NCBI GenBank assembly: GCA_036583965.1
Contig: JAZBQD010000025.1
Location: forward strand, 15,251,410 to 15,315,409
Direction of reading: 5' to 3'
Length of the DNA: 64,000 nucleotides
DNA from: Prunella strophiata
Taxonomy: Eukaryota > Chordata > Aves > Passeriformes > Prunellidae
Of the stretch, positions 23,481 through 34,250 are shown in pieces (the stretch's first letter is position 1; every line of letters starts with the position of its first letter). The notes beneath the pieces are model-generated. The model was given only the letters and a program-made list of their open reading frames with translations, searched no databases and was not told the DNA's origin. Both the position numbers and the translations under genes were made by a program.

Positions 23481-24019
23481 GAGGCCGGAGCTGGGCAGCC
23501 ACGGCCACTGAGCCGGCCCCAGCAGAGCCCGGACTCCTCAGCACCACATCCGGGACTGGGGGATGGCAATCCCAATTCCGTGAGGGTTCAACTGATTTAA
23601 TCATTTTTGAGCCCCGGGGAGGGGATTGAGCCAGCTGCCTCCTGCCGAGGTGGAGGGGAAGGGATAGTGGTGGGTGCTGTTACCTGGAGCAGCAGCGAGG
23701 CTGGGGGCAGAAGGGGAGGATGGGGATGCTGAGAGACCTCCCCGGGGGCAAAGGCAGGTGGCAGAGGTGACCTGTCATAGCCAGGATGAGAAGGGAGAAG
23801 GGATGAACTCACCTTGCACAGGAGGGCTCTGGCAGTCTGAGCGTGTTCGTGTTTGGCTGGAGATGTTCATGGTTGACTGGAATGCAGAGTTCCCCACGAG
23901 GGCTTTGCAGACAGCTGTGTGCAGATGTTAAAGAACAAACACATCCCAGAAAACATCCTATAACACTCATGGTACAGAGATGAGCCTTTCAGCAGGGCCC
24001 ATTGTGATAGGATGAAGGG

Positions 24020-24285
24020 TGGTGGTTTAAATTGAAAGAGGGGAGATCTAGGTAGGATATAAATAAGTTTTTTACAATGAGGGCTGGTGAGGCCCTGGCA
24101 CAGGGTGCCCAGGGAAGCTGTGGTTGCCCCATTCCTGGAAGTGTGCAAGGCCAGGTTGGAGGGGGCTTGAAGGAGCCTGGTCTAGTAAAAGGTGTCCCTG
24201 CCCCTTGCAGGGAGGGGTGGAACTGGATGTGCTTTAAAGATCCTTTCCAGCCCAAATCTTTGTGTGGTTCTGTGATTCACATCCT
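24020..24285 (+). mobile_element. CR1 LINE 3'-end fragment, plus strand
   Basis: The order is ggtgaggccctggcacaggg, aggccaggttggagggggct, gatcctttccagcccaaatc, and the 3' tail gtggttctgtgattc. Confidence 0.9.
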
Positions 24286-24578
24286 CACTCATTTGCTTTC
24301 AAGGTAATTCAGGTCACTGCCATGCCAGTGGAGGTTCTGTATGAAATCCCCAAGCCACTGTCCCTCAGTGGCACCTCAGGGTGGCTTCTCCTTGTGGATC
24401 CCCCTGGGCATGAGCTTGCTGGAGTGCTGAGGGGGTGCTTGTGGTGGCACCCCTCAGTCACAGCCTGCAGAGGAACTCATGTGCCCATGGAGGGCATGAA
24501 TGTGCCTCCTTAGGCTCCCTAAGGAGCCATCCTAAGGAATAAAAGATCTCCTTGGGCTGGACCTCAGAAAGAGATTAT

Positions 24579-24660
24579 CAAAGAACCATAGAATGTCCTG
24601 AGCTGGGAGGGACCAACTCAGTACAAGGATCACCGAGTCCAACTGCTTGACTGTGGTCAT
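24579..24660 (-). mobile_element. CR1-type 3'-end fragment, minus strand
   Basis: The reverse-oriented 3' end is seen as aaccatagaatgtcctgagc followed by gggagggaccaact and gatcaccgagtccaactgct. Only the last part of the element is recognisable. Confidence 0.8.
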
Positions 24661-25779
24661 GGTGAGAATTGGCACATCAGCCTGTCCTACACAGCAGAGC
24701 CTGACAGTGGGGAAGGGACAGGGGACTTGTGCTGTGTCCAAGGACTCCAGGCAGCAGCTCCCTTGGAGATCCAGGGCTGCTGAAACCTGCAGCAAACACT
24801 GACTGATTTTATCCCAGCACCTACCGAAGCTTTGGGTACAACAGGATTCACTGGCAGATTTCTTGGAGAAAAACCAGGCAGGATGCTGTGAATGCCACCA
24901 GGGCCACAGCAGTGACAGGTCCCACTGAGGACAGACTGGTGTTTGCCAGGGGGAGAGCAACTCAGCCCCAGCCTCCAGTGAGGACCTGAGGTCTCACAGC
25001 AGCCCCTGCACTCAGGAGCTGCTGCCTTGTCCCTGAAGCCCCTCTAATTGGATGCATTTAAAGATGCCTCCTGAGCTGGCTGTGTCTCCAGCAGGACACA
25101 CATCCCTAAAATGACACCAGCTAATTAAGTCCGTGGAAGCCCAAGGACTCTTGTGTGCCTTGTTTGTTATCCAGGAGCCTGAGGCAACGCTGAGGCCAGT
25201 AGGACCCTGACAGGCAGCTGGAGAAACCTGGTAATGACAGGGCCACCACAGCGGTCAGGGAGGAAGAGGCAGGAGAAATCAGCAGTGACAATAACAACCA
25301 GCCATGCTGACGGTGCTGAGCCACCTCCTGTGCCTGGCAGAGCTGGGATCAATGAACCAGAGAGCTCCTCACCCTCTTCCAGGCACCTCCAGGCCAAATG
25401 GGATGGAGGGTGGGGGCGGTGGTGGGGCACTGGGGATGGAGTTTGCAGCTTGAAGGTCAAGAGACAAGTCTCTTATCAGACTGTTCTCATGATTTCTGGG
25501 AAAACACAGCAGCAGCCCTCTAGTCTGGCTGGAGAGCTGTCTGACTGCCCAGCTGCCCAGGAAACCCCTTCCTGCTGGGCTCCAGGATCCAGGGCAGAAG
25601 GTTCAGCATGCACAAGTGCAAGGCTGGGCCTGGGACAGTAGTTCATGAGAGGACATCACCTGCCTCCCTTGCTTTCAGCATCTCCTCCTGCTCTTCTTCA
25701 CCCTCTGCTTCCACATCCTGGGACAAAACCCCTCCTGCAGCATCCTGGAGCCCATTCCCAGCTCCCTCACCCTGCACTG

Positions 25780-25945
25780 CTCACAAAACACTGGACCAGG
25801 CTTCCCAGGGCAGTGGTGGTCCCCATGGCTGGAGGGGTTAAAAAGCCATGTAGGTGTGGCACCTGGGGACAGTGCTGGGTTAATGGTGGCACTCAATGAC
25901 CTCAGGGGGCTTTTCCAGCCTAAATGATTCTGTGATTCTGTGAGC
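25780..25945 (+). mobile_element. CR1 LINE 3'-end fragment, plus strand
   Basis: The segment has gaccaggcttcccagggcag, gtggcacctggggacagtgc and the tail atgattctgtgattctgtga. It resembles the subfamily of the 9440-9838 copy rather than that at 20495. Confidence 0.88.
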
Positions 25946-26063
25946 TCTCCTTTTCAGGTGTGTGTCCACTCCACTGCTCCCTTTTCTCTGACACCACCAC
26001 ACAGGAGAGGAGAGGAGATGATTCACGTGTCTGCCATGGCTGCAGCAGCAGTGCAGCACCACC

Positions 26064-26119
26064 ATGGCTAATGGTTCATGGCTAATTAATGGCTAATTAA
26101 TGGCTAATGGCTAATGGTT
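26064..26119. repeat. Short tandem array of ATGGCTAATTA-type units
   Basis: Five to six imperfect copies of an 11-bp or shorter unit (ATGGCTAATTA, ATGGCTA) lie head to tail. Two copies contain the TAATTA homeodomain core. It could be a chance microsatellite or a small cluster of homeodomain sites. Confidence 0.75.
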
Positions 26120-28039
26120 AAGGGTCTGCTTGTCCCTCTGGCCCTGTTCTGGTGCCAGAAGAGCTGCTGAGGGGATTCCAGATTTTGTTTTGAATTATTC
26201 TGAAACCAAACCAGTGAGAGGTGTCTGGAGAGGGCTTTCAGCCTTTCAAACAAGTTTCCCCCAGCAGCAGCTCATGGTCAAGAGAAGCCCATCCAATTCC
26301 ATGATTTTTATGTTACTCCTCCATCTTTTGAGCTTCTCAGGTCTCCTTTATACAGGTGATGGATGCAATGGTGGGTGAGACAGTGACCTGCCTGGAACAA
26401 AGGTACCTGGTAAGCACTTTGGGGGACAAGATAGCTTCAGAGCAAGAGCAAAACTCGTTTTACCCAATTTCAGATGCCTGCATGGTTCTCCCAGTCCCAT
26501 GGTTTAGCTCCAGGTGCTCCTGAGAGGAGCAGGGAGCTGCACTTGGTGATCCTTATGGGTCCCTCTCCAGCTGGAGAGGCTCTCCAAGTCTGTGTCTGAA
26601 GGTGGAGGAGGTGCAGAGCTCTGGGTGTACCCAGCATTTTCCCTGTCTGTGGTCAGGGCAAGGAGCAGCCTCCAGCTTGGTGCTGCTGTCAAGAACTGTT
26701 TCCAGTGAGGGCTGGAAACTGCCTGTCCCAGTTTCTCTGGTGTGAATGATTATTTGTGTCCACAGATGGACCTTCAAATTCAGCACTGACCAGCAACAGA
26801 AACACCCAGACTGCACCTGAGTGGGGTGATCCTGAAATAAAGGAGGCAAACAAGGACCAAAGAGCACCAAGGATCAGAACCAGCAGAGAACTCTTTTGCC
26901 ATGAAATCCATCCATTCACTAGAATTTTTTTTTTTTAATAATTCAATTTTGGCTGTAATGATGACTTTTTTCCCCAGCAATAAGCACGTGGGAGGAAATG
27001 GATGTGCAGAGCTGAGGGGGGCTCAGTGGCTGCCTCAGCTCTGCGTGTGAGTGCTGCCTTCCCAGAGAGGCTCTGGGGAGCCTGCAGCTCTCCAAGGAAC
27101 CACGTTACATTTCACCTTCCTTCTTCCAGTTACTTCTGATTCCCTGAACATTCAAAGCCTGCAGTTTACATTATATGACAGAGCAAAAATGTCCTATGGG
27201 CAAGGGTCTAGGGAATCACACAAATAGCAATTTACTAATTTCATGCTGCCTGTAGAAATCCTAAAGGCCTGGGGGCCTGGGGATGGGATGTGAAGCTTCT
27301 CTCTTTTGGGGCAATTAGTTTCAATCCAGCCTCTGTAATGACTGATGGCTCTTGCTTGCCTGAAGGGACTTCAGAGGCCTGCAGGGAAAAGGGTCAGGGT
27401 CTCTGTGGAGCTCAGGTCTCCAGGATCATCAAACCCACCTCTGTACACTGGGCTGTCATGGGCCAAGTCAAGGATGGTGAAAAGATTCCTAATAAAGATG
27501 GAGTGGGTAGACAAAGGTGTGGAGAAGCCTCAGCTTTCCCCACTTCCATTGAAATTGTGGTTCCAAGTGAGATTACACAGAAAGCTCCTGCCTTGGCTGC
27601 AGGGTCTCTACAAATAATTTTTGTCTGGTCTTGGCCAGACACAACCAGGCTCCAGAGCCCATTCCACAGCCACAGCAGCAGTGATTCACCAGATACAGGA
27701 GCAGGTTTGTGCTCTGAGCTGGAGCCCCAGGCTGCTGAGCTCCCCTGCCCAGAGCCTGGGAGCTCAAGGCTCATGCAGCAGGACCTTGTTGCTCCCCTGG
27801 ATTTTGCTGAGGTCCCAGCCTGCTGTTTGTTTTGTTCTGATGGAGGTGACATCCATGGGATGTCATTTGAGTGTATATTTTATCCTGTGCCAGTGATGGA
27901 CAAATGTGTGCCTGAGTAAAGACATGGTAAGGACTCCAGGGTCCTCAGAGAAGATTGGAGTGTTTTGGGGGCTTGGCTGACTTGGGTGTGACCTGGGAAT
28001 TTTGGGCAGGGAACCATTCCCATGTGAAGCTGAGAGAAG

Positions 28040-28112
28040 AGCCTTGGGAAAGGCAGTTGGAAGCAGAAGACCCCTAAGGTCTCTTCCAACTCAAACTATT
28101 CCATGATTCTGT
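28040..28112 (+). mobile_element. CR1 3'-tail remnant, plus strand
   Basis: Only the terminal part is recognisable: ctaaggtctcttccaactca followed by aactattccatgattctgtc. Confidence 0.72.
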
Positions 28113-29214
28113 CAATCTTTTACAGAGAAGATCTGATATGGGACAGAAGGACCTTCTTTCCCTCAACATCTCTCAGAGCAGCAGCTCTCACTCCTCAGCA
28201 CCAGTCCCAGCAGAAAAAGCCATTTTCTGGGGAACACTTCAAGTGGCAGTGCCCCAGCACAGGACCTTTCCCACAGGGAGCAGGAGTGACCAGGTGCCTG
28301 TGGCAGCCACATGTCCCACAGCCCATCACTCCCAGCTCCAAGGCTGCACCTCTCCATGCTGACTCCTGCAGGTATTTCCCTGTGGCCTTTCCAAGGGCTG
28401 GGGGTGCTCTGGGCAGCCCAGCTCAGCTCCAGCTGCAGCAAAGCAGCCCCAGCTCTGGCTCACAGCTGCAGAGAGCTGTTCCCATCTGTTGCTGTCCCCA
28501 GTGCTGGCTGCCCTCCCCCGCTCTGTCACAGCCCTGACACTGCGCTGAGGGAAGAGGGAGACGCGATTTTTGCTTTTTTCCTGGCTGGGGTTGCTAGGAG
28601 GCTGTGCCGTGCCCAGACAAAGCTGTTTGATTGGGAAGCAAGAGGAATGGCCTGAGTGTGGGACACCGGGAGAGCCCAGCTGTGCAGAGGAGACACAGAC
28701 TTTGGGGTGCTGTGGCTGGCACCAGGAGAGAAAACCCATCCAGGCCGAGCTGCTGCCCATCCCACACTCCCAGGGACACACACCCTGCTGGCTTTGCCTC
28801 ACCTCCTCCTCCTCCTCCTCCTCCAAGCCGCTCTTGTTTTACCTCTCATCCAACCACCGCTGCGGGAAACACAAACCCGGGGCGCATCCCCTGCCCCAGG
28901 CACCCTGTCCCAGCCCCACGCGTGACGAGCAGCCACGACCCTCCCCTCCAGCCTCCAGCCCCGTCTCCGCCGCCGCCGCTCCCCCGTGCCCGTCAGCGCT
29001 GATGGGCCCTGACAGCGCTGCTCTTTTTCTCACGCCCCGCCGGGTGCTGCGAGCGGGGGGACCCGGCCCCGGGGAGGTCGCGTTGCACCGAGCAGCTGTT
29101 CCCCATCACATCGGGAGCGCTGCCCGCGCCGATGGGACGCGGCTGTCGCAGCGCCGACAACTCGCCGGGAGCGGCGGAGCGGGGCGGGGTGGGACCGGTC
29201 CGGGCAGGGTGGGG

Positions 29215-30525
29215 ATGGGATCGGTTCGGGCAGGATGGACACGCTGGGGTGGGATCAATCCGGGCAGGATGGACACGGTGTGGGGTGGGATCAGACCGGG
29301 CAGGATGGACACGGTGTGGGGTGGGATCAATCCGGGCAGGATGGACACGGTGTGGGGTGGGATGGGTTCGGTTTGGGCAGGATGGACACGGTGGGGGTGG
29401 GATCGGTTTGGGCAGGATGGACACGGTGGGGGTGGGATGGGTTCGGTTTGGGCAGGATGGACACGCTGGGGATGGGATCAGACCGGGCAGGATGGACACG
29501 GTGGGGTGGGATCGGTCCGGGCAGGATGGACACGGTGTGGGGTGGGATCAGACCGGGCAGGATGGACACGGTGGGGTGGGATCAATCCGGGCAGGATGGA
29601 CACGGTGGGGTGGGATCAATCCGGGCAGGATGGACACGGTGTGGGTGGGATCGGTTTGGGCAGGATGGACACGCTGGGGGTGGGATCAGACCGGGCAGGA
29701 TGGACACGCTGGGGTGGGATCGGACCGGGCAGGATGGACACGCTGGGGTGGGATCAATCCGGGCAGGATGGACACGGTGGGGATGGGATCAATCCGGGCA
29801 GGATGGACACGGTGGGGTGGGATCAATCCGGGCAGGATGGACACGGTGGGGATGGGATCAATCCGGGCAGGATGGACACGGTGGGGATGGGATCAATCCG
29901 GGCAGGATGGACACGCTGGGGATGGGATCGGTTTGGGCAGGATGGACACGGTGGGGATGGGATCGGTTTGGGCAGGATGGACACGGTGTAGGGTGGGATC
30001 AATCCGGGCAGGATGGACACGGTGGGGATGGGATCAGACCGGGCAGGATGGACACGGTGTGGGGTGGGATCAATCCGGGCAGGATGGACACGGTGTGGGA
30101 TGGGATCAGACCGGGCAGGATGGACAGGGTGGGGTGGGATCAATCCGGGCAGGATGGACACGGTGTGGGATGGGATCAGACCGGGCAGGATGGACAGGGT
30201 GGGGTGGGATCAATCCGGGCAGGATGGACACGGTGTGGGATGGGATCAATCCGGGCAGGATGGACAGGGTGGGGTGGGATCAGACCGGGCAGGATGGACA
30301 CGCTGGGGATGGGATCAGACCGGGCAGGATGGACACGCTGGGGTGGGATCAATCCGGGCAGGATGGACACGCTGGGGTGGATCGGACCGGGCAGGATGGA
30401 CACGCTGGGGGTGGGATCAATCCGGGCAGGATGGACACGCTGGGGGTGGGATCAATCCGGGCAGGATGGACACGCTGGGGTGGGATCGGACCGGGCAGGA
30501 TGGACACGCTGGGGTGGATCCGGCT
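29215..30525. repeat. ~35-bp minisatellite, about 37 copies, with a 70-bp higher-order period
   Basis: The core is GATC-n5-GGGCAGGATGGACA followed by CGGTG and a G-rich spacer. I count about 37 copies of the GGCAGGATGGA core. Variants occur at fixed positions: CAATCC, AGACC, GGTTT, GGTCC or GGACC after GAT(C), and CACGGTG, CACGCTG or CAGGGTG after the core. Unit length ranges from about 34 to 40 through changes in the G-rich spacer. Between 30081 and 30290 two alternating variants form a 70-bp unit repeated three times. Long open frames over this array on both strands are artefacts. Confidence 0.95.
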
Positions 30526-33268
30526 GCCCGGGAGCCGGGGCGGGCAGGGTGGGCGGCAGCGGGCAGGGCTCCGCAGAGCTCAGCAGGGCTCACCCGCGCT
30601 GCGCTGACCCAACACACCGGTCCCACCTGTCTGAGACCCCTCACCTACACCCTGCAAAACTCTCCTCTCTCCTCCTCATCTGCCACCTCCAGAGCTGCAT
30701 CCGAGCAGGTTGTGCCCTTTCTTTGCTATTCCTGGCTCATCCAACCTACGGTCAGCTCTGGCCAGGAGCATTTTGTGCAGAAGACAGAGGGTGCCCCGTG
30801 CTCCTCCACTTTGCATCCAAGCCTACTCCTTTTCCCTGTGGAGAGCAGCCAAGGTTTGCAAAGAGGTTTGCAAAGCTGCTAGTGGGTTCAGCCTGGATGC
30901 AGTAGCCCCTAAAATGTGTGGGGCACAAGCCTGGTGTCAGGAGTTACTCCAGCTCCTGCAGAAGAGGGCAGAGATCCCTTCCAGTCCAGATCCTGAGCAC
31001 AAACAAGGCAGAGCAATGGGACCTGTGCAGGTCCTGCAGCCCAGTGTGGCTGCACAGCTGTGATGTCCACGCTGCTTCCCCAGGCTCAGGCTCACTCCTC
31101 CTGGCCTTCCTTGGGCAGCAGAAGTTCCCATTCCTGGTGCTTGCAGGAGTTCTGCAGCCTCACTGCACAGCTTATCCATTTTTAACGAGCCCACCTCATA
31201 AATACTTTGTAAAGCACCTTCTAGCCAAAGTGCTCTTTTTGATTATTTTTTCTTCCCTGGCTGCTTGAAAGAGCTGCTCACCCTCCCGTTTCTCTCTGGT
31301 CTGCTGTCTTGCACACATTTGCTATGCTGAAGTTACAAGGCTCTGCCTCCAACACCTGTGGTGGGTCACAGTGAAGGATCACAGTTCTCCCCTTGGCTCC
31401 CTACACCCTGGTGCCTCCATCGACCCTACTGAGCACTGGGAGCAGCCCAGGTGGGCTCAGACCCTCACCCAGACCTTCCTCACCATTTCTGTCCCACAGG
31501 GCCTCCTTCCCTGCTGTCCACCCTGGGCTCTGGGCAGGACTAGAGAGCAGGACCTGCCCTCTCCTTCCCCGTGGCTCTCACATCTTCCCAGGTGCTTCCA
31601 GCTGCCATTTTCCCTTTTCCCGTGAATTCCCATGTTAGGTTAAGAAGCAGGTGCGTGGTGAGCAGGAGAAATGACAACCCAAACACGACTTGCCAGAGCT
31701 GACTCCCTGCCTGGGAGATGTTCCCAGGCCAGGGCCTGGCTTCTCCAACGTGCAGCAGGTTATTTTTATCCTTCCCTCTTTTCTGAATCAATGTGCTGCA
31801 TGGATCAGACCAGTGCTTCCAAGGCAACTGGCCACAGAGCTGTTCTGTCCCTGGCCAAGCTTCATCCTCTCCAAAAACCTGTCAGAGCAGCTGAAGGAAG
31901 CCAGGCTGTGTCAACTGACAGGGACTTGTCTCCAATTCCTCATTATGTGGCTCCAGCAAGCCTTGACTTTGCCAGGTGCTGCTGTCCAGTGAGCTGCCCA
32001 GCAGCACCAGCTCATCCCTGGTCCTGCTCCCAGCTCCTGCCTGTGCTGCTCCCTCTCACAGTTTAAATGTAGTGCTGGGAGTGCAGCTGGCTGGAGAGGT
32101 TCATGTGCTGGTGCTGGCTGTCCCAGCCTTCCCCTCCCTAAGTTTGGCCCCATTTCAACTGAATTGGACAAAATAGTCGAAATCTGAAAAGTGGTAACAA
32201 TTTTTGTGAGGCTTCTTGAGCTTTGTTCAGTAAAAGACCCAAATTCCCAAGAAGTGCTGCCATGGAAGGTCACCAGGACCTCCTAGAAGCACCACCAGGC
32301 CAACCAGAGAGTGCATGGCCACCCAAGCAGCACCAGGGCCCCAGGAGATCCTGCCTCAGGATAGGATATGACAGGGGACAGGAACAGGAAGGTCTCATTA
32401 GAGCTGGGGAAGTGAGTGAATGCAGTGTGTCACAGGACAGAGAGCACAAGTGTGAGGGGGGAAGAGACTGGGACGTAAACCTGGGAAGGCAGCTGCTCCC
32501 ACTGTGGCTTTTCCTACCCTTTAGAACCTCTTCTGCTGGCCTCTGGACCTGATTTCCCCTTCCCTGGGTGGCAAAAGCATCCCAGACAGGTTGCAGGGGC
32601 TTTTCGCCATTTTTCTTCTGCTGATTTTTCATTTTGTTCTTCTTTTTCAGCTGTGAGAGCCTCACTCTTGTCCAGCACCTGTCTTCCGCAGGTTTCGGGC
32701 CCCCCAGACGAGTGAGGACTTTCCCAGGCAGGAAAGAACAACTTCAGATCCTTTTGTCGCTGTCCTCTCCCTGCCTTGGTGTTAATGGCTCTTGAAGGCA
32801 GCCGGAGCCCATCGGGCAGCGCGGAGTAACCCGAGCATCGAGCGGACACCGCCGGGACCCCGGGCGGGCTGCGCTGCGCTCCTGCCACCGCGGGACCCCG
32901 GGGACAAGGGGGCTGTGCTGGGGGCTCCTGCCACCGCGGGACCCCGGGGACAAGGGGGCTGTGCTGGGGGCTCCTGTCACCGCGGGACCCCGGGGACACG
33001 GGGGCTGTGCTGGGGGCACAGAGCTCGGCTCTTTCTGCCTCGCTGCTGACCCGTCGGAGGCGCCGTCGGGCGGGCGGGGGCAGTTTTGGGTGGAGATCCT
33101 GCAGGTGCCGTCCTGCCGCGCATCCTGCATCGCCAGGAAACCGGGACTGGGGCACAGGCTTGAGTCTGCAGCTGGCAGCTGGCACAGATCTTCCCGAGCC
33201 TGCTGTGTGGGTGGGGTAACAGAGGTGCAAACTCTCATTTGGCTTCTCTTGTTGCTCTGAGAGTGACA
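30526..33268. other. Intergenic, no gene seen
   Basis: The only structure I see is the 46-bp triplication at 32879-33016 inside a CpG-rich stretch (32800-33140). The remainder has no recognisable repeat or coding frame. Confidence 0.5.
32879..33016. repeat. 46-bp unit repeated three times, CpG-rich
   Basis: Units start at 32879, 32925 and 32971 with ctcctgccaccgcgggaccc (third copy ctcctgtcac) and end in ggggctgtgctgggg. The copies differ by only a few bases, so the triplication is recent. Confidence 0.92.
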
Positions 33269-33274
33269 AGCCCC

Positions 33275-33617
33275 TGTGGTAGCAGGTCCCCAGCTGGGTA
33301 ATAATTACATTGACTCCACGATGCAGAAGGCTGAGACATTGCTTTATTCTCTATACTATGCTCTACTATCTTCTTAAGAAACCCCTAACCCTTCCAGACA
33401 GTCCAATACAGCTTTGACCTAATTGGTCAATCCATCCAAACACCATCCAGTGCCCAGCTAAGAACCCACCCTTTGGTAAACAAATCTCCATCATGCATTC
33501 CACATGTGCAAGACACAGGTGCAGCAAGTGAAGATAAGAATGGTTTTAATTCTTTCTCACATCCTTCCCCTGGGAAAGTCTGTGCCAGCTCTCTGTGGCC
33601 AGGGAGCTGCTGCCACA
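33275..33617 (-). mobile_element. Solo LTR of an endogenous retrovirus, minus strand, with 6-bp target duplication
   Basis: The 343-bp segment starts TGTGGTAGCAG and ends CTGCTGCCACA, which are near-perfect inverted ends with TG...CA termini. It is flanked by AGCCCC on both sides (33269-33274 and 33618-33623), a 6-bp target-site duplication. Read on the minus strand it has a poly(A) signal AATAAA (complement of 33343-33348) followed by gcaatgtctcagcc, which fits U3-R-U5 order. No internal retroviral genes are present, so this is the product of LTR-LTR recombination. Six-bp duplications are typical of class II-like (alpha/beta) retroviruses; the exact family is not known to me. Confidence 0.88.
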
Positions 33618-33623
33618 AGCCCC

Positions 33624-33979
33624 TGGAAGGGGCTGGAAGCCAGCCCATGGAATAGGTCCCTGTGTGGGACTTTGGGACCCAGCAAGGACACTTTCTGCAA
33701 GGAAGGGAGATGATACCCCTGCCTGAACCTGTGTTAGAAAACCAAGCAGTGAGATCCAAACACAGAGAGGGAAGGCAGGGTGAAGGAGATCAGTTTTCAA
33801 AGGAGTCTGGGTATTTACTGGGCTGGGGAAAAGCACTTTCCCAAAAGAGCAAGTGTGGTGAGATCCATGAGGCAGGAGTGGGCCCATGACAGCTGCTCTT
33901 CAGGGCAAACAGTGGGACCATCCCCACAGGAAAACAGCAGGATCAGCTCAGTCTGCAGCCACAGTCCTGCAGACTGAAT
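33624..33979. other. Intergenic, nothing recognised
   Basis: A short unique stretch lies between the solo LTR and the next CR1 fragment. I see no repeat or coding frame in it. Confidence 0.5.
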
Positions 33980-34250
33980 TCCACTGAATCATGGAATTGC
34001 TTGGGCTGGAAGAGATGTTATGGATCATCCAGTTCCACCCCTGCCATGGCAGGGACACCTTCCACCTGTCCCAGGCTGCTCCAAGCCCTGTCCAGCCTGG
34101 CCTTGGGCACTGCCAGGGATCCAGGGGCAGCCACAGCTGCTCTGGGCACCCTGTGCCAGGGCCTGCCCACCCTCCCAGGGAAGAATTTCTCTCTATTAAC
34201 TAATCTAATCCTGCTCTCTGTCAGTTTAAATCTCTCCCTACTGCCAAGAA
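33980..34250 (-). mobile_element. CR1 LINE 3'-end fragment, minus strand
   Basis: The + strand begins tgaatcatggaattgcttgg and runs through gatcatccagttccaccc, aggctgctccaagccctgtc, caccctgtgccagggcctgc and agggaagaatttctctct, the reverse complement of a young-looking CR1 3' end. Confidence 0.93.

Larger units (their letters stand above)
20741..24019. other. Intergenic, no gene seen; two CpG-rich, regulatory-looking stretches
   Basis: CpG-rich DNA occurs at about 20990-21260 and 22900-23350. Complex blocks at 21205-21370 and 23255-23480 look like candidate conserved noncoding elements. One CR1 copy is listed separately. No coding frame shows a recognisable domain. Confidence 0.5.
25946..29200. 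other. Intergenic, no gene seen
   Basis: The interval holds the TAATTA array at 26064, a short CR1 tail at 28040-28112 and a CpG-rich stretch from about 28860 to the minisatellite at 29.2 kb. I find no conserved coding frame or RNA gene. Confidence 0.5.

Noticed and set aside
29215..30525. CRISPR-like array
   Set aside because: There are no unique spacers of constant length between identical repeats. The whole unit is tandemly repeated, in a vertebrate genome.
28570..30905. Three long + strand open frames (289-556 codons) with GQDGH/RAGWTR-type repeats
   Set aside because: They follow the ~35-bp minisatellite, change repeat peptide as unit length varies, and have no recognisable domain or codon signature outside the array.
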